This document shows, piece after piece, positions 44,210 to 56,361 of a stretch of DNA of 64,000 bases; the first letter of the stretch is position 1, and each line of letters starts with the position of its first letter. Source of the DNA: Macrothele yani (Eukaryota > Arthropoda > Arachnida > Araneae > Macrothelidae). The stretch lies in the NCBI GenBank assembly GCA_039090855.1, contig CM076996.1, positions 52,356,469 through 52,420,468 of the forward strand. Direction: 5' to 3'. The translations under genes and the position numbers were made by a program. The notes under the pieces are model-generated. The model was given only the letters and a program-made list of their open reading frames with translations. It had not been told where the DNA came from and made no database searches.

Positions 44210-44290
44210 TTATCCAGCTCTTTTGGTTGTTCCTCAGAATGTTAGCGATGAAAGTATACGTAAATTCTGCAGAGGCCATAGACATGGCAG
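44210..44290 (+). CDS. Sbf: Sbf (MTMR5/MTMR13-like) internal exon B
   Basis: An 81-base exon between 'tttttttatttgtag' and GGCAG|gtaat. With exon A's last two bases it reads S-YPALLVVPQNVSDESIRKF then CRGHRHG and ends on AG, phase 2 again. ICRSYPxLLVVPQ followed by SDExIRxF.R..R..R is the start of the myotubularin-like domain in SBF proteins, which matches exon A's downstream neighbour. It is too small to stand out as a frame; the call rests on splice signals, phase and family order. A next exon (expected FPVVxWR) was not found before 64000. Confidence 0.88.
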
Positions 44291-44594
44291 GTAATTTTTT
44301 TTTTTTTTCAAATAATTTGAAAAATTCATTAATTGCTGGAATAAAGAAAATTTTAATGAGAACTATTTTGCTTTTACCACACATATGTCACCATAGTTTT
44401 TTTTATAAAAAGCATATAACAAAATTATATATGACGTACAATTTCCGAAAAAATGTCAAACATTATCTAACTGCAAGATAAAAATACAGGTTGTAAAAAT
44501 ATGTGTTGAATTCCATAAAATTTGTTCATGTGATTGCAAACTTTAGAATTAGGTAAATACATATTTTTGAATAAGATTATCATGTTTATCTCCC

Positions 44595-45690
44595 TCCCTC
44601 CCTTCGTTCTCAAAGAAACCACTGCCACAGTGTCATGCCCCAAGTTCTAATTTAGCTAAAAAAACACTACTTCCAGTGAGGAAGGGAAGCTCGAAGGTGA
44701 GAGAGCTGATCGTCTGGTCCTTGTTTATATGCTCTTGCGGGAAACTTGCTTCCTTCCCTCCCAGGCTTTGTTTTGTATCAAGAGACTTCTGCTACTTATG
44801 ATAAAAAAATTAAAAAAGCATCTTTGCAAATTCTTCACAAAATGTGGCTGAATTTTTACATTCACAATAATTGGATTACAGAAGCTGACTCCCAAAATTT
44901 TAAGCGAATCGATTAAAAACTTAAAAAGTTAGCATTTAAAATTTTTATTACTGACATGAACATGTGCATGCCTTTCTGCTTTGCGCAAACAGAGTGTGCA
45001 ACGGGGTGTTGCCATAGCAATGGTTGATTGGCAGCCTAGAGCGCCAATGAAGGAACCTTGTTTGGGAAGAAAGCAAACCACCTGTCACTGATTCCATTGC
45101 TTTTGGACTAGGAGAAATATTTCAGAAATCCATTTTCCTGAATTTTGAAAATAACATTGTAAAATGTTTACAATGGTTAAGATGCATCACAATAAAGTTC
45201 TAGGTTAAATTTTGCCAAATTCCATTAGAAACTTTAGGAGATGCAAAAAAAAAAAAAAATTTTTTTGCATAATCAGTTTAAAAAAAAAAAAGAAACCAAT
45301 TATAAATTGCAGGAAAAGCAAGTGAATCATTTTTTTTTAGATGTGATGGTTTATTTAAACAGTGACCCTTAAAAAATTGCCGTGATAATATGGAAAATAT
45401 TTGAATTACGAACATACATTTTTATTCAGACGTCTGATTTACTGTTTTAATAAAAAAAACATTTTTAATTAAAAAAGTTTTCATTGGATTCAGGCAAAAT
45501 TCTGCAGATGTACGTATTTTAGTAAATTGCATTATGACGTAAATCTGGTCATTTTGTCAAAAATTAGGGCATATTATTTTCTTTACATTTTCTCCTGTAA
45601 TTAGGGTGAAGGAAGAAGGGCGCAACTTGACACTTCAGTGAGCTGCAGGTGGTGATTTATGGCGATGTGATTATGTTTGAATTTGGCAAA
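44595..45690. repeat. Dispersed 1.1-kb repeat, copy 2
   Basis: It matches 23680-24880 in the same orientation over its length and ends at 'ggtggtgatttatggcgatg'. It is noticeably diverged with small indels. It lies in the Sbf intron after exon B. Confidence 0.75.
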
Positions 45691-45779
45691 CTGGAAGTAG
45701 AGATTCCTTATGCTCATCATTTTTTTCATTTATGCAAAATACTTCAGAATCTCCTAATTTATACCAATAAAAAACTGGA

Positions 45780-46060
45780 AATTTTTTGTATTTACATACA
45801 TGAGATTCTTCCACGGATTCTCGAAATTCCGTCTTTTTTTTTTTTTTTTTTTTTTTTGTATCATAATTTGGGTCATTCTCGAGATCGACGTAGAGCTGAA
45901 GAGAAACTGGGGTCGGGGGCTATGGAGGATTGGATTTCCGTCTGGGGATGGTATTTCGTCTTTCAAAACTTTCAAAAACTGAAGTTAAACGGAGTGACGA
46001 TTTTTTCCGTAATCGTAATTTCTTGTCTTATAAAAAGAAATGAAACTTGCAGATGATGAA
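45780..46060. repeat. Relative of the 1.4-1.8 kb repeat family
   Basis: Shares 'tctcgagatcg', 'tttcgtctttcaaaactttc' and 'ccgtaatcgtaatttc' with 1390-1740. A T23 run sits at 45835. Confidence 0.55.
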
Positions 46061-46864
46061 TATATTTTGGGTTGAATGTTTTGGATGAATTTTGCCTTAT
46101 ATTAGTCACAAAAAAAAAAAAATAATAATAATAAGAAAAAATATCAGTTGTTATATAAAAAGTATTTGTGAATGGATCAAAAATGATTAACTTTTGGCAC
46201 TTAAACCAAATCTTAAGGCAAAAAACATTCGAACAACCCAACTCTATAAAATTCGGCACGTGATAAAATTAGTGGGAGAACATTGGCGAAATGACCAACA
46301 CAAAAAACCCTGCAATGAATATTTCCTGTGGAAAAAGCCCTGCCAGTTGCATGGGTGATTTTGCTCACTTGGGACTATCAAAGAATTATACAATACAGGA
46401 CTCAAAACATGTACTGACTCATGTATAAGTTTGAAAAGCCGACTTCAGCTGCATTTACTTGAAGGCAAAAAAAGAAGAGCAATGTAAGGTTATCACTAGA
46501 GCTTAAGTTTGCTCAACAACACTGGCTGTTCATAGCCTTAATTTTCTCTTAACAAATTACCCAAAATTTCGAAAAAGATTGTATTAAAGTCCTAAATGAA
46601 TTTTGATCATTTGGGTAAATGCAAAGGCTCTTGGACACATGATTAAACAAATTCTGTCATTAGTTGTTTTTCAATAATAGAATGTGCACACACAGTAACA
46701 CTTCAACACTGATTTCAATAAAATAAGAACAAAAAATGTAAATTTGGCTACTTTTTCTCTTTTCAAAAATGGTTTTTCACATAAATTTAGAAAGCAGTTA
46801 ACATGAGCTCAACCTGTTGGTATTATTCAAACTTAATTTTTTTTTCTTTACCAGCACAAATAAT
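46061..46864. other. AT-rich intron, no feature seen
   Basis: No frame or repeat recognised. Confidence 0.45.
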
Positions 46865-47321
46865 ACACACACGTTCATATACAATTTCACGACACTACCC
46901 AGGCAGCACACTTACATTGGCCCTACGTAAAACACAAACCGTTGGCAAAACGTATGGTTACTACAATGGACCTCCCTCCATATGTCTTGCTGGCCACTTA
47001 CCAGCCTCCGGTAGGCCCAGTGTACTAGCCAGCAATGATCCAACTTAAGGACAAATGTTTATATAACATTGTGCCAGCATTAAACCAATGTTTCATACAA
47101 CATAAATCCACCAATCCTTCAACATTAAGCCACTCTTACAACATTGAATCATCAGTGGAATAACATTATGCCAACACAGCGCACAATGTCAAACCATTAT
47201 TTGGATAACATTGTGCCAACATAATTTACAACATTAAGCCATCGCTCATATTACATGCTGCTGTCGCAATGACGAGCCGACGTCCTTATAGCATTGAGCC
47301 AGCATATAACACAACGTTAAA
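46865..47321. repeat. 22-bp minisatellite, left part
   Basis: From about 47060 on, repeats of roughly 'aacattgagccatcactctt' with much variation (aacattgtgccaac, aacattaagccac, aacattgaatcatc). The array stops at the hAT end at 47322 and resumes at 51735. Confidence 0.75.
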
Positions 47322-47486
47322 CAGAGATGCCAACTTGTACGGATTTTCACTTCGTCTTACGGTTTTATGGAAGGCACCCGAAAAACTACGGAAAAGCCCA
47401 GCAAGATTCCTGAACGCAGTTTTGTATTTTTTACCTTTTTTGGGGGGGAAAAAACACACTTTACAGATAGTCCTTATACGCCTTCG

Positions 47487-49358
47487 CAGGGGTGCCAACC
47501 CCTACGCATTTGGCGTAGAAACTAGGCATTTCTTTAGCTTTACTACACACTACGCATCGTATGCTAATACTACGCGTTTGTTGCTATGAGGCCGCATTTC
47601 CCCCCCTCACTAATTTTATTTAGCATAATTTTGTGTTATTTGCGGACCCCCTTAGCGTTTGTCATGGACCCAAGTGGTTTAGTGTATTCAGACAACTCAA
47701 TAACAGGCTGCATATAAGAATAGTCAAAAAGCACAATGCAGAATCTCCATCAATGTTTTGCCAGCTATACTTCGGTATCTGGCCTGCGTCATCTGCTACA
47801 ACAAAGCAACTGCCAATAGGTGGCGCTTCTGCTGCTTCGCCGCCGAGGCTGGAGGTTCCACGCTGATCCTTGGCGATGTCACAACCGCACTCCCTACCTC
47901 GGACAAAATGACGAATCTTGGTGTAGATATGATAAAATAAAAAAAATGTTTACTGCATTTTATTTCATAATTGCTCTGTATTGTTAAATAATTCAAGGGT
48001 TGGCACAGTCATTTTTCTCTGAAACTGTTAAAATCCGGAAAAAAAAAAAAAAAAAAAAAAGGGGCAGAAGGAAAGAAAGAAGGAAATCACGCTTACATGC
48101 GAGCATTCTTTGTAATGGTTTTGTTTAAGTTGCGTCACTTGGCTGGCTTAAGCTGTTGAAAGCACATTGCAATGTCCGTAGTAGGTGAATGACTCAAGAT
48201 AAGTACTGAAGTGAGGGATCCCCGCCCAGTGCAAGCAGTGTGATGGTTTTACATACTGGGAAAAAAATTGCAGATTATCTTTTTCCTGAATTTTCAGTTA
48301 AATGTACAGAACTGTTTATAGATGCCGTCATTTATTAAAACAAAGTGACCCTGAAAATTTCACTTCAATAACTTAAAAACTTGTTGAGTTAGAAATGCAA
48401 TTTTCTTATTAATCGCTCTTTCTCTAAGTGTCCAATTTTTTTTTGTGTGTGTATGTAATTTAAAAAGTTTTCACCGGATTTAGGCGAAATTTTCAGGGTA
48501 ACTTTGTTTGACCAAATCAGGACATCTATAAAAAAAATCAGCTTTTTAAAATGAAAATTTGGAAAATTAATTTTTCACATTTTAATCCTCAGTTAAGCAA
48601 AGACGCAATACAACAACAGCAGGTGGCAAATGGGCTCAGAGTAAAAGGGGGAGAGAAATGAATGTTGCAAGCTCATAGTTCTCGGTCATCTGCGCTTTCT
48701 CGTGAAGTTGATCTTTCTTTCTCTGAACGTTTTAATAATAAAAAGAAAAGTGCGTAATTTTAAAAGTTTCCAGTGGATTCAAGCGAAATTTGCAGGGTAA
48801 TCTTATAAGACCAAGTTATGGCATCTGTCAAAAATTCAACTCTATTAAGTGAAAATTTGGATTTTTTTTTCTTTTGCATTTTTATTCTTAGTTAGGGAAG
48901 GAGTAACTCAGCAGGTTGCCGTGAATGAAAGGGAAGACATTACCAAAACCCACATAATAGATTATGGGAGTCTCGCCCATGCAATGCCCCCCCCGTGGGT
49001 CTCTGATGCGAGTGACAAATGGCACATGCCTGTTGGTCCTTTTTAAGCTGCTCTTCTCTTTCATGAAAATAAAATTCTGATGTTATTCGTTTGTGTATAA
49101 GTCGCTAATTGTTTAAATCAAAATCTGAAATCCGCACATACAGTTCTCAATATTGATTTTTTTCTGGTTATTTTTATAACTGTCTAGTCTGTAGTACATT
49201 TAAAACATCTTAAATACATTTTCGTAATATTTCTTGTGTCTACACATGAAAGCTCAAAACTACGCATTTTTATGGTTTGGACTACACATGAAAGCTCAAA
49301 ACTACGCATTTTTATGACTTGGACTACACATGAATGCTGTAAGAGGTTGGCATCCCTG
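47487..49358. mobile_element. Nested CAGGGGTGCCAAC-ended element
   Basis: Ends CAGGGGTGCCAAC (47487) and GTTGGCATCCCTG (49358), with CCTTCG exactly repeated outside both (47481-47486, 49359-49364). Subterminal 'actacgcat' words occur at both ends (47503-47572, 49258-49312). No transposase is seen inside; 48280-48880 is related to the dispersed 1.1-kb repeat. It is a hAT-like non-autonomous element inserted in hAT-3. Confidence 0.72.
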
Positions 49359-49665
49359 CCTTCGTCCGCTAACGGAAGCTCTGCCTCTGTTAGCGGAAGC
49401 TGTAATCACTGATCGTCACATGATTCCCCGAACAGCCATTCGAGAGGCAAATGTCACGGCGCAACCACGTTCTCGAGGAGCAAACGGAAGTCCCTCAGGA
49501 AACTGGTTGCGCCAAGACGCTTGTATTTGAGAGTGCCGTGCTCAAAAACTGAACGGGAACTCAGCTGCTCAACACCTTTTACGAACTGTTTATGTTGATT
49601 ACATGTGGCTTTGTGCTCGTGAAAATTTTAGTGCAATGAAATGTTTTAATTTAGATTAAAACAAA

Positions 49666-51600
49666 ATGAAACGTAGCAGTGAAACAGCTGTGACAACAAA
49701 AAGAGCAAAATCAGGTAAAACTTATTGTCAAGTGTATCGCGAGATATATAGTAAAGAATGGACTTTTTATGAAGCATCTAAAGTTTCGCCAAATCACTTG
49801 TTTTGTAAGACATACGGCTGCAATTTTAGCGTAGCACATAGTGGCCGTGATGATTGTAGGCGTCATGCGGAGAGCAAGAAGCATAAAGATTATGTGAAGT
49901 TGAAATCCCAGTCTTTGGAGCATTTTTTTTCTGTGAAAACTAATGATTCTACTGAAGCAGAGCTCTTATTTACGTCGTTCATCATTGAACACAACTTGCC
50001 TATCGCAGCTGCCGACCATGCCAAAAAACTGTTTCATAGGATGTTTCCGGTTTCAGAAGTTGCAAAAAATTATGTGTGTGCTAGAACAAAAACATCAGCA
50101 CTCATCCATTGTTTAGCTGATTCAACCAAAGAAAAATATTGTATGTTATTAAAGAGCAAGCATTTTCTGTAGCAACTGACGGAACTAATGATACAAATGA
50201 TAAAAAAATTTATCCTCTTGTTATAACATACTTCGATGCAATAAATGGCTGCAATAAAACAGTTGTGCTTTCATTGATAGAAACATCAGACAACACAGCT
50301 AAAGGAATTTTCACTGCCATTGATAGTGAACTGAAAAAAATAATGTATCTTGGAAAAACTGTGTAGCATTTTCATGCAACAATGCGAGTATGATGGTGGG
50401 CAGTATAAAAGGTGTTGCAACTCTAATAAAAGATATTCAACCTTCTATCATCATAGCCCCTTGCACTTGTCATCTTATCCATTTGGCTCCAAAAAAGCTT
50501 CCTCAAAGCTTAAAAATTTTGATGTGGAGCAATTTGTAGTTCAGTTATTTTTTTACTTAGATAAAAGCTAATTCAAAACCACACAGGATATTGAAGTACA
50601 TAAGTACCCGATGGCTATCACTTCTTGAAAGTGTTAAATAGAATTTTAGAACAATGGGAAGCTCTTGAAAAAATTTTTGATGCTGATGAAAATCATGGAC
50701 AGTTTAAAAACTTGCAGTCTTCAATAAGGAACCCATTATCCAAGTTGAACTGTTTGTTCCTGTCTTCAACACCTCCAGTTTTTACTGCTATTAATCAAAA
50801 AGTGCAGCATGAAAAACCATTGATATTTAAGCTTAGAGGTAAGGTGAACAATTTATTAATGAGTTTAATTTCAAGGTTTATCAAACCTCGTGCTTTTGAC
50901 ACAACCAAAAATGTTAAACTTATAAAATATGACAAGGTTAAAAACCAGAAAGCTGATAATGATTTGGTGATAGGAGCAAAAACTTGTGCATACATTAAAA
51001 ATTGTCCTGCTTTGAGCAAAGATGATATTGGAACATTTTACCATTGTGTGAGAGAATTTTATGCTGCTGCATGTTGTTAAATCATAAAAAAATTTCCCTT
51101 AGATAATGAGTTTTTATCACATGCTGTAGTTGCTGATATTGCAAAAAGAAGTAACTTTTTCATCAATACAATTTTTATCATCCATCTTTAATTTCTCCAC
51201 TGATGAAATGGATAAGTTAGAAGTAGAATTCGCCAACTATCAAAATGAAACTTTTGATTTTGATAAATTAGGTAGTAGAATGGACAAAGTGTGGCATGAA
51301 ATTTCTATAATGAAAGACTATAATGGGAAAACAAAATACGAAAATTTAAGTAAATTGATGAAAAATGTTTTAGTTGTTCCTCATAGTAATGCTGCAAGTG
51401 AGAGAGTTTTCTTTTTGGTGCGGAAAAATGCCACTAATTTCCGACCCAACTTGTCAACAGGAACATTAAGTGCGTTGATGGTTGAGAAGACCATGGACAT
51501 TGCAAAATCTGAACTTTGCTATGAGAAAAAGTTTGCAAAAGAAGAAGTGAACAGAGCTAAAAAAAAAAAAGCAACTAAATTAAGTCTTAAGGCCAATTAA
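49666..51600 (+). pseudogene. hAT transposase with BED-type finger, frameshifted
   Basis: The start at 49666 gives MKRSSETAVTTKRAKSGKTY, then a BED-like finger (CKTYGCNFSVAHSGRDDCRR, HAESKKH). A shift at about 50170 leads to ATDGTNDTNDKKIYPLVITY, TIKGVATLIKDIQPSIIIAP-like text and CTCHLIHLAPKK; another leads to VNRILEQWEALEKIFD. The C-terminal dimerisation domain is VLVVPHSNAASERVFFLVRK, ATNFRPNLSTGTLSALM and LCYEKKFAKEEVNRAKK, ending at 51600. DDE residues cannot all be placed. At least four lesions make it inactive. Confidence 0.82.
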
Positions 51601-51734
51601 TCACTTGTGGAATTTTGAAATAAATATTTTTGTTGTACTGAAAATCTTACTGAAAGTTGAAGCAATTGTACTGAAAACTACTGAAAACTTCGGATTTTTG
51701 TACTGATGACCCTTCTCTCAGGTTGGCATCTCTG

Positions 51735-51905
51735 CATTAAACCATCATTTGGACAACATTGTACCAACATCTTTTACATCATTAAGCCTTCACTCCCACA
51801 ATGTGGAGCCACTGTTACAACGTTGAGCCATCAGTTTCATGACATTGTGCCAATGTATTACACAACATTCAGCCATCACTCTTATAACAATGAGCCAACT
51901 TTTTA
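51735..51905. repeat. 22-bp minisatellite, right part
   Basis: Continues the 46865-47321 array: 'gcattaaaccatcatttgg', 'aacattgtaccaacatc', 'aacgttgagccatcag', 'aacattcagccatcactc'. Confidence 0.75.
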
Positions 51906-54900
51906 AATGCAAGAATAGTACGTGCCCAGTGCTCTCAGCAGCTTTTTATGTTACATCCTTTATGTTTGTAGTTCTTCATTTTTACTTGGAAGTGTCGCAA
52001 TGTAGTCTTTTGTCTTACACTGTATATGTTTCAGTGTATGAATGAAAACGCATGATTGTATAAATACAGGATAGTTGGAAGTTAGCTATGTACAGTTAAC
52101 ATATTTTTTTTCTTTTATGTATGTACAGCAAGAAATGTTACGCATTCTTGTGCACACAGATGTAGCAATTTTTTTTTTGATGATGCACGTGGAGGTGATA
52201 TTTTGCTACGTAGCATACTGCGATGATTGCAAATATGGTAAAACCATGCTATAACAAATTATGTTTATAACAATTCCTTGACTACTTACCATCCATTTTT
52301 CTGGTATAAGAAAAAAACACTTCTGGAAATAATCATCCTCTGGTAATAAGGAAACCTGAACATCACAAAGCATAATTCACACACACACACCTTATACTAA
52401 ATTGATGTGCAGCTTTCACTGTACTTTCAAGCATTTTAAAGTACTGAAAAAAGGGGGAAGTAATGGCTTTCGTTCATGCAGTTTGAAAGCCTCCCTCCCC
52501 TATCTTTATTCTTTTGCTTCTGAGTCTAAAAATGAAAGGACGGGAAGCGCAATGTGGAACGTTAAAAAACACAGCTAAATATGACATACTTCAATGGTTC
52601 AATAGTAACAGTGTTAATGCTACAGGTGCTTGTATTCATGCAGTGGTTTAGAATGAAAGTTTCTCAGTCAAGTATGTAATTCAGGTAATACACATGCAGT
52701 TAATTCACGAAAAATAAAGTACCTTATCACTACTATCTTAGACCAGTGGTGTGAAAGCAGTGATTTTATCAATAAAATAGTTTTTGACCCCCACCTGCCC
52801 CCCCTCTCTCTCTCTCTCTCTCTCAGATGGTGAATCAAGGACTATAAATGTGCTTCCACACCTGCCAGTCTAACTGCTGGATATGATATATGTACATGGG
52901 CTATTTGAACAGAACAATGGAAAATACCAATATGAATTCTCCCAGAAATTTAGTTATATTATGATCGTTTAATGGTTAGTTGTGGGGGATCCAGCCAAGC
53001 ACGAACGAAGAGCAAAAAGAAAAGAGAGAGATACATGGTTTCCCCTCTTTTAAGGTGATTTAGGTCATCCTTCCAGGCATTGAACTCTGATTGGCCAGAG
53101 CCTCCCGAGTCCACGTGAGTAAAGTATGGCTTCTGCATGGCCCATAAGATCAACTCGGGGCAAGGAATGCGATTGCCTGCAGCAAATAAAAACCTGATTT
53201 CTGGTGAACAATTGCAAGGGTTTTTCGAAAGGAAACACGTGCTTCCATTAATTTTGAAGAACTATAATTTTGATTATTTCGTTTCTCCTTTCATCATCGC
53301 TTGCACATAATTTATACACATGACATACATTTACAAATTTCAACATTTTTTCACACAGGAACGTGTTTCAAAAATTTCTAATACTGTTACATGATGACAG
53401 AATTTTTAGACCAGATTGAGAGCAAATCAGCTAGCTGACGTGGAAGTTAAAAATTGGCTATTAACTCTGATTCTCAGGTTTTTAAGTTATTTGAATTCGT
53501 TAATTTAAAATAGGTATACTTTATTTTCTTGTCTATCTATTGGTTATGAAGCTGCTTTCGTACACACACATATATATAAAAATTTACAAGTCATTAATTA
53601 TTCACATTACTTTCTTAGCATTCCTTCCAAAAATTATGCATTATTTTTATTTTTGCTTCTGAGCTTTTCACGTGTGCTATCATCATTCATTCCACACAGA
53701 GAAAAATAATAATTACGTCATGAAAATGAATGGGCTGGAGGGGAAGAACTCCTTCAACTTCTTTACTGAATTAATTTTAGATATATAATTAATTTGGGAT
53801 GTTGAATTTCAGAGATGATGAATAAGAGAATTTGCGCAGGATTCGCCACTCGTCATTCCCGAAGGGAATGCGTGGATCTGTCGTGTTGATTTTCCAGTCA
53901 TCTAAGAGAATTGGCCAGTTCCTCCCAAACTCAGGAAAATCAGCGACAGAACAGGTACAACTGGATTTTCACAATGGCAGCTAAAATGGAAACACAAGAA
54001 GGAAGAGAAAATCATAACTTATAATTCTTTAATGTACAAAACCACAAATATATATATGCTTAAATATTGCCTATTTAATATAGCAGCAGGATACACTGAC
54101 ATAAAACACTTACTTTAACTCTCCAATGCAGTTTGTGAAACAAGATACCTCATAAATATTAAAAACTGATAAACAATATGAAAAAAGAATTGTTACATCT
54201 CAATATTATTATTTTTATTAGATAGTTTTTGTACTTTCTTTGATGAATAAACATTAAAAAGAATTTACTGTTCCAGGAGTAAATGAAATACATTATTCTA
54301 GAAATACCTCTATGAACCAATTAGTACAAACTCAACATCTTGCAAATAAATACCAGCTATGCAGGAAATTTAGTAGATAATTGGATAAAATTTCCTGAGA
54401 TCAATAATGATCAGAAAAATGTAAAAAAAAAAAAAAAAAAACCCTTGAAAAACAGCGAAGGACACAAACTGTTTTCTTCAAGTGATCTGAAGCAATAGAA
54501 CACGTGCAATTGTGCTTCGGGATTTCTTGAGATTTTAGTTTTGTAAGTGTTTGATAATTTGTTTATTTTTCATAAGGAACATAATCATGCAATTTTCCAA
54601 TTAAAAATTAAGAATTTCAGAGGCCCTAACATTGAGCATTCACTGTTCTTTTTGAAGAATCTTTATTGATTTAAATGTTTCATACAGCTGTTATATATTT
54701 CATTTACATCAATGTACTCTGCATTCTCATTTTGATCATGAGAAATCTGGACCACTGTTTGGTATAAACATTTTTAACAGGAAAAAATTAATATTTCACA
54801 AATGAAGATATTCTGGCTACACCCAGTTGCAAAATTGTGCCATTTTGATAATTTCATATCACTATTAATGATGTTTACTATCAAAAATATTATTTTGACA

Positions 54901-56319
54901 ATATATATCCAGGCCACCTCAGCAAAAAAACGAAAAAAAAAAAAAAAAAAAAAAACCTAGGGTAACCATTTGACCAAACCTAATATAAGTCTAAGCCCTT
55001 TAAAAAAAATTTGACTGTAAAATTCAGTGTAAAAAATCATAAAATACCAAAATCAGTTTTCATTCAAAGGTGTTGATATTGTGCCCTGTTGTTTTAGTAA
55101 CAACACACAAAATAAATATCCAGATTTATACTATCATTAACAGTATAAAAGTATGCAACTTTCACTTAGGTAATGTTACAAGAAATATTTCCGAAGAAAA
55201 CATTGTGAAATCAGTTTACAGCATAACCTAAAATTTAGTGCAATGTTTATGTTTGCAGTTTTTACTGAATTCAATCATATTTTGAGATAACAGTGCTGAA
55301 ATTATGGAATATTCAATTTTTAATTGTGGGAATATTCGTCTCTTCTTTACGCAAACTCACATGCTCATATCATATCTGAGGGGATAATATAGTTAATTTG
55401 TCATTTGTAATTAGCCAGTAGTTTAAACACACTTACTTCCTTGTCACTAAGAAATTATATTGTAACAAACTTGCCTATTTACATTTCCCTCTCTGATATC
55501 TCTGAAAAAATATCCCAAACAGCTCTCATCTATCACATTCGTCGGTTTTTTACTTTGTGTACGCAATGAAAACTATCTGTAGGATAAACAACAGCAGATC
55601 GTTTAATTATTTTAGACATGACGTACTTAGCCTCAAAAATTCAGTTCGATACCGCAGAAATAAAGCAGCAATAAAAGTGCAACATCTATAAAAAATATGC
55701 TATCGCAATTTAGCAAGAGCTATTTGAAAATTATTTTATGTGTGAAAAAAACATGCAGAAAATCTAACAATAAGATTTTTTGTACTTACATGAAAGTTTT
55801 AGTTAGCACTTGCTCTGTGAACGAACAATGGTTGATCCACAGACTGTTGAACAAGAGTCATCCCCATGTTGCTTTAGGCAAAACCTCCCTCTGGGCTGAT
55901 GATTTACAGAGGGACTGGTTGGAGCTTAGATGCGCTTGACTGTTATCGGATTACCCAAACCTCCCCCTCAGTAGGTCATCAGTTGGAAAATCGTTGGCTT
56001 TACGTGAACATTCAATGATAACGTCTTGCCTACCAGATTGGGAATAGAATACGGTGGTACAGCATCATCCCTACATTAATTTGCAAGGGTGTGCTACCGG
56101 GGTAATACACACTTTGTTTCTGGTTATCATTTTTTTTTCAGGCTCAAAAAGCCACAGTGCCATATTGCTGAATTTTTGTGTTTCTTTTACATACTGGCTA
56201 CATTTCCTTTTAAATTTTAGCCTTTAGCCACCACAAATTTATTACTTTCATTACTTTGTTACATGAGATGAACAATGGATATTTTACACAATTTTGCAGG
56301 TGTTTGTGTTTTCAAAAGG
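51906..56319. other. 4.4 kb of AT-rich intron without recognised genes
   Basis: Contains a (CT)n tract at 52804-52824, A-runs at 54422 and 54928-54954, a small palindrome cattcccgaagggaatg near 53858, and a locally less AT-rich stretch at 55830-56110 that I cannot classify. No frame matches a known family. Confidence 0.5.
52804..52824. repeat. (CT)n microsatellite
   Basis: Uninterrupted CT dinucleotides after a C-run. Confidence 0.95.
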
Positions 56320-56361
56320 ATATATATATATATATCATCATCATCGTCAACCATTATCAAT

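Larger units (their letters stand above)
47322..51734 (+). mobile_element. hAT-type transposon (hAT-3) inside the minisatellite
   Basis: Ends CAGAGATGCCAAC (47322) and GTTGGCATCTCTG (51734), identical to those of hAT-2 at 488-5131. The flanks cGTTAAA and cATTAAA are an imperfect 7-bp duplication. The same 22-bp array lies on both sides, so the insertion point is clear. It contains a broken transposase (49666-51600) and a second element at 47487-49358. Confidence 0.8.

Noticed and set aside
55830..56110. Possible small structured RNA or SINE
   Set aside because: No polymerase III A/B boxes, no tRNA-like fold and no A- or repeat tail seen.
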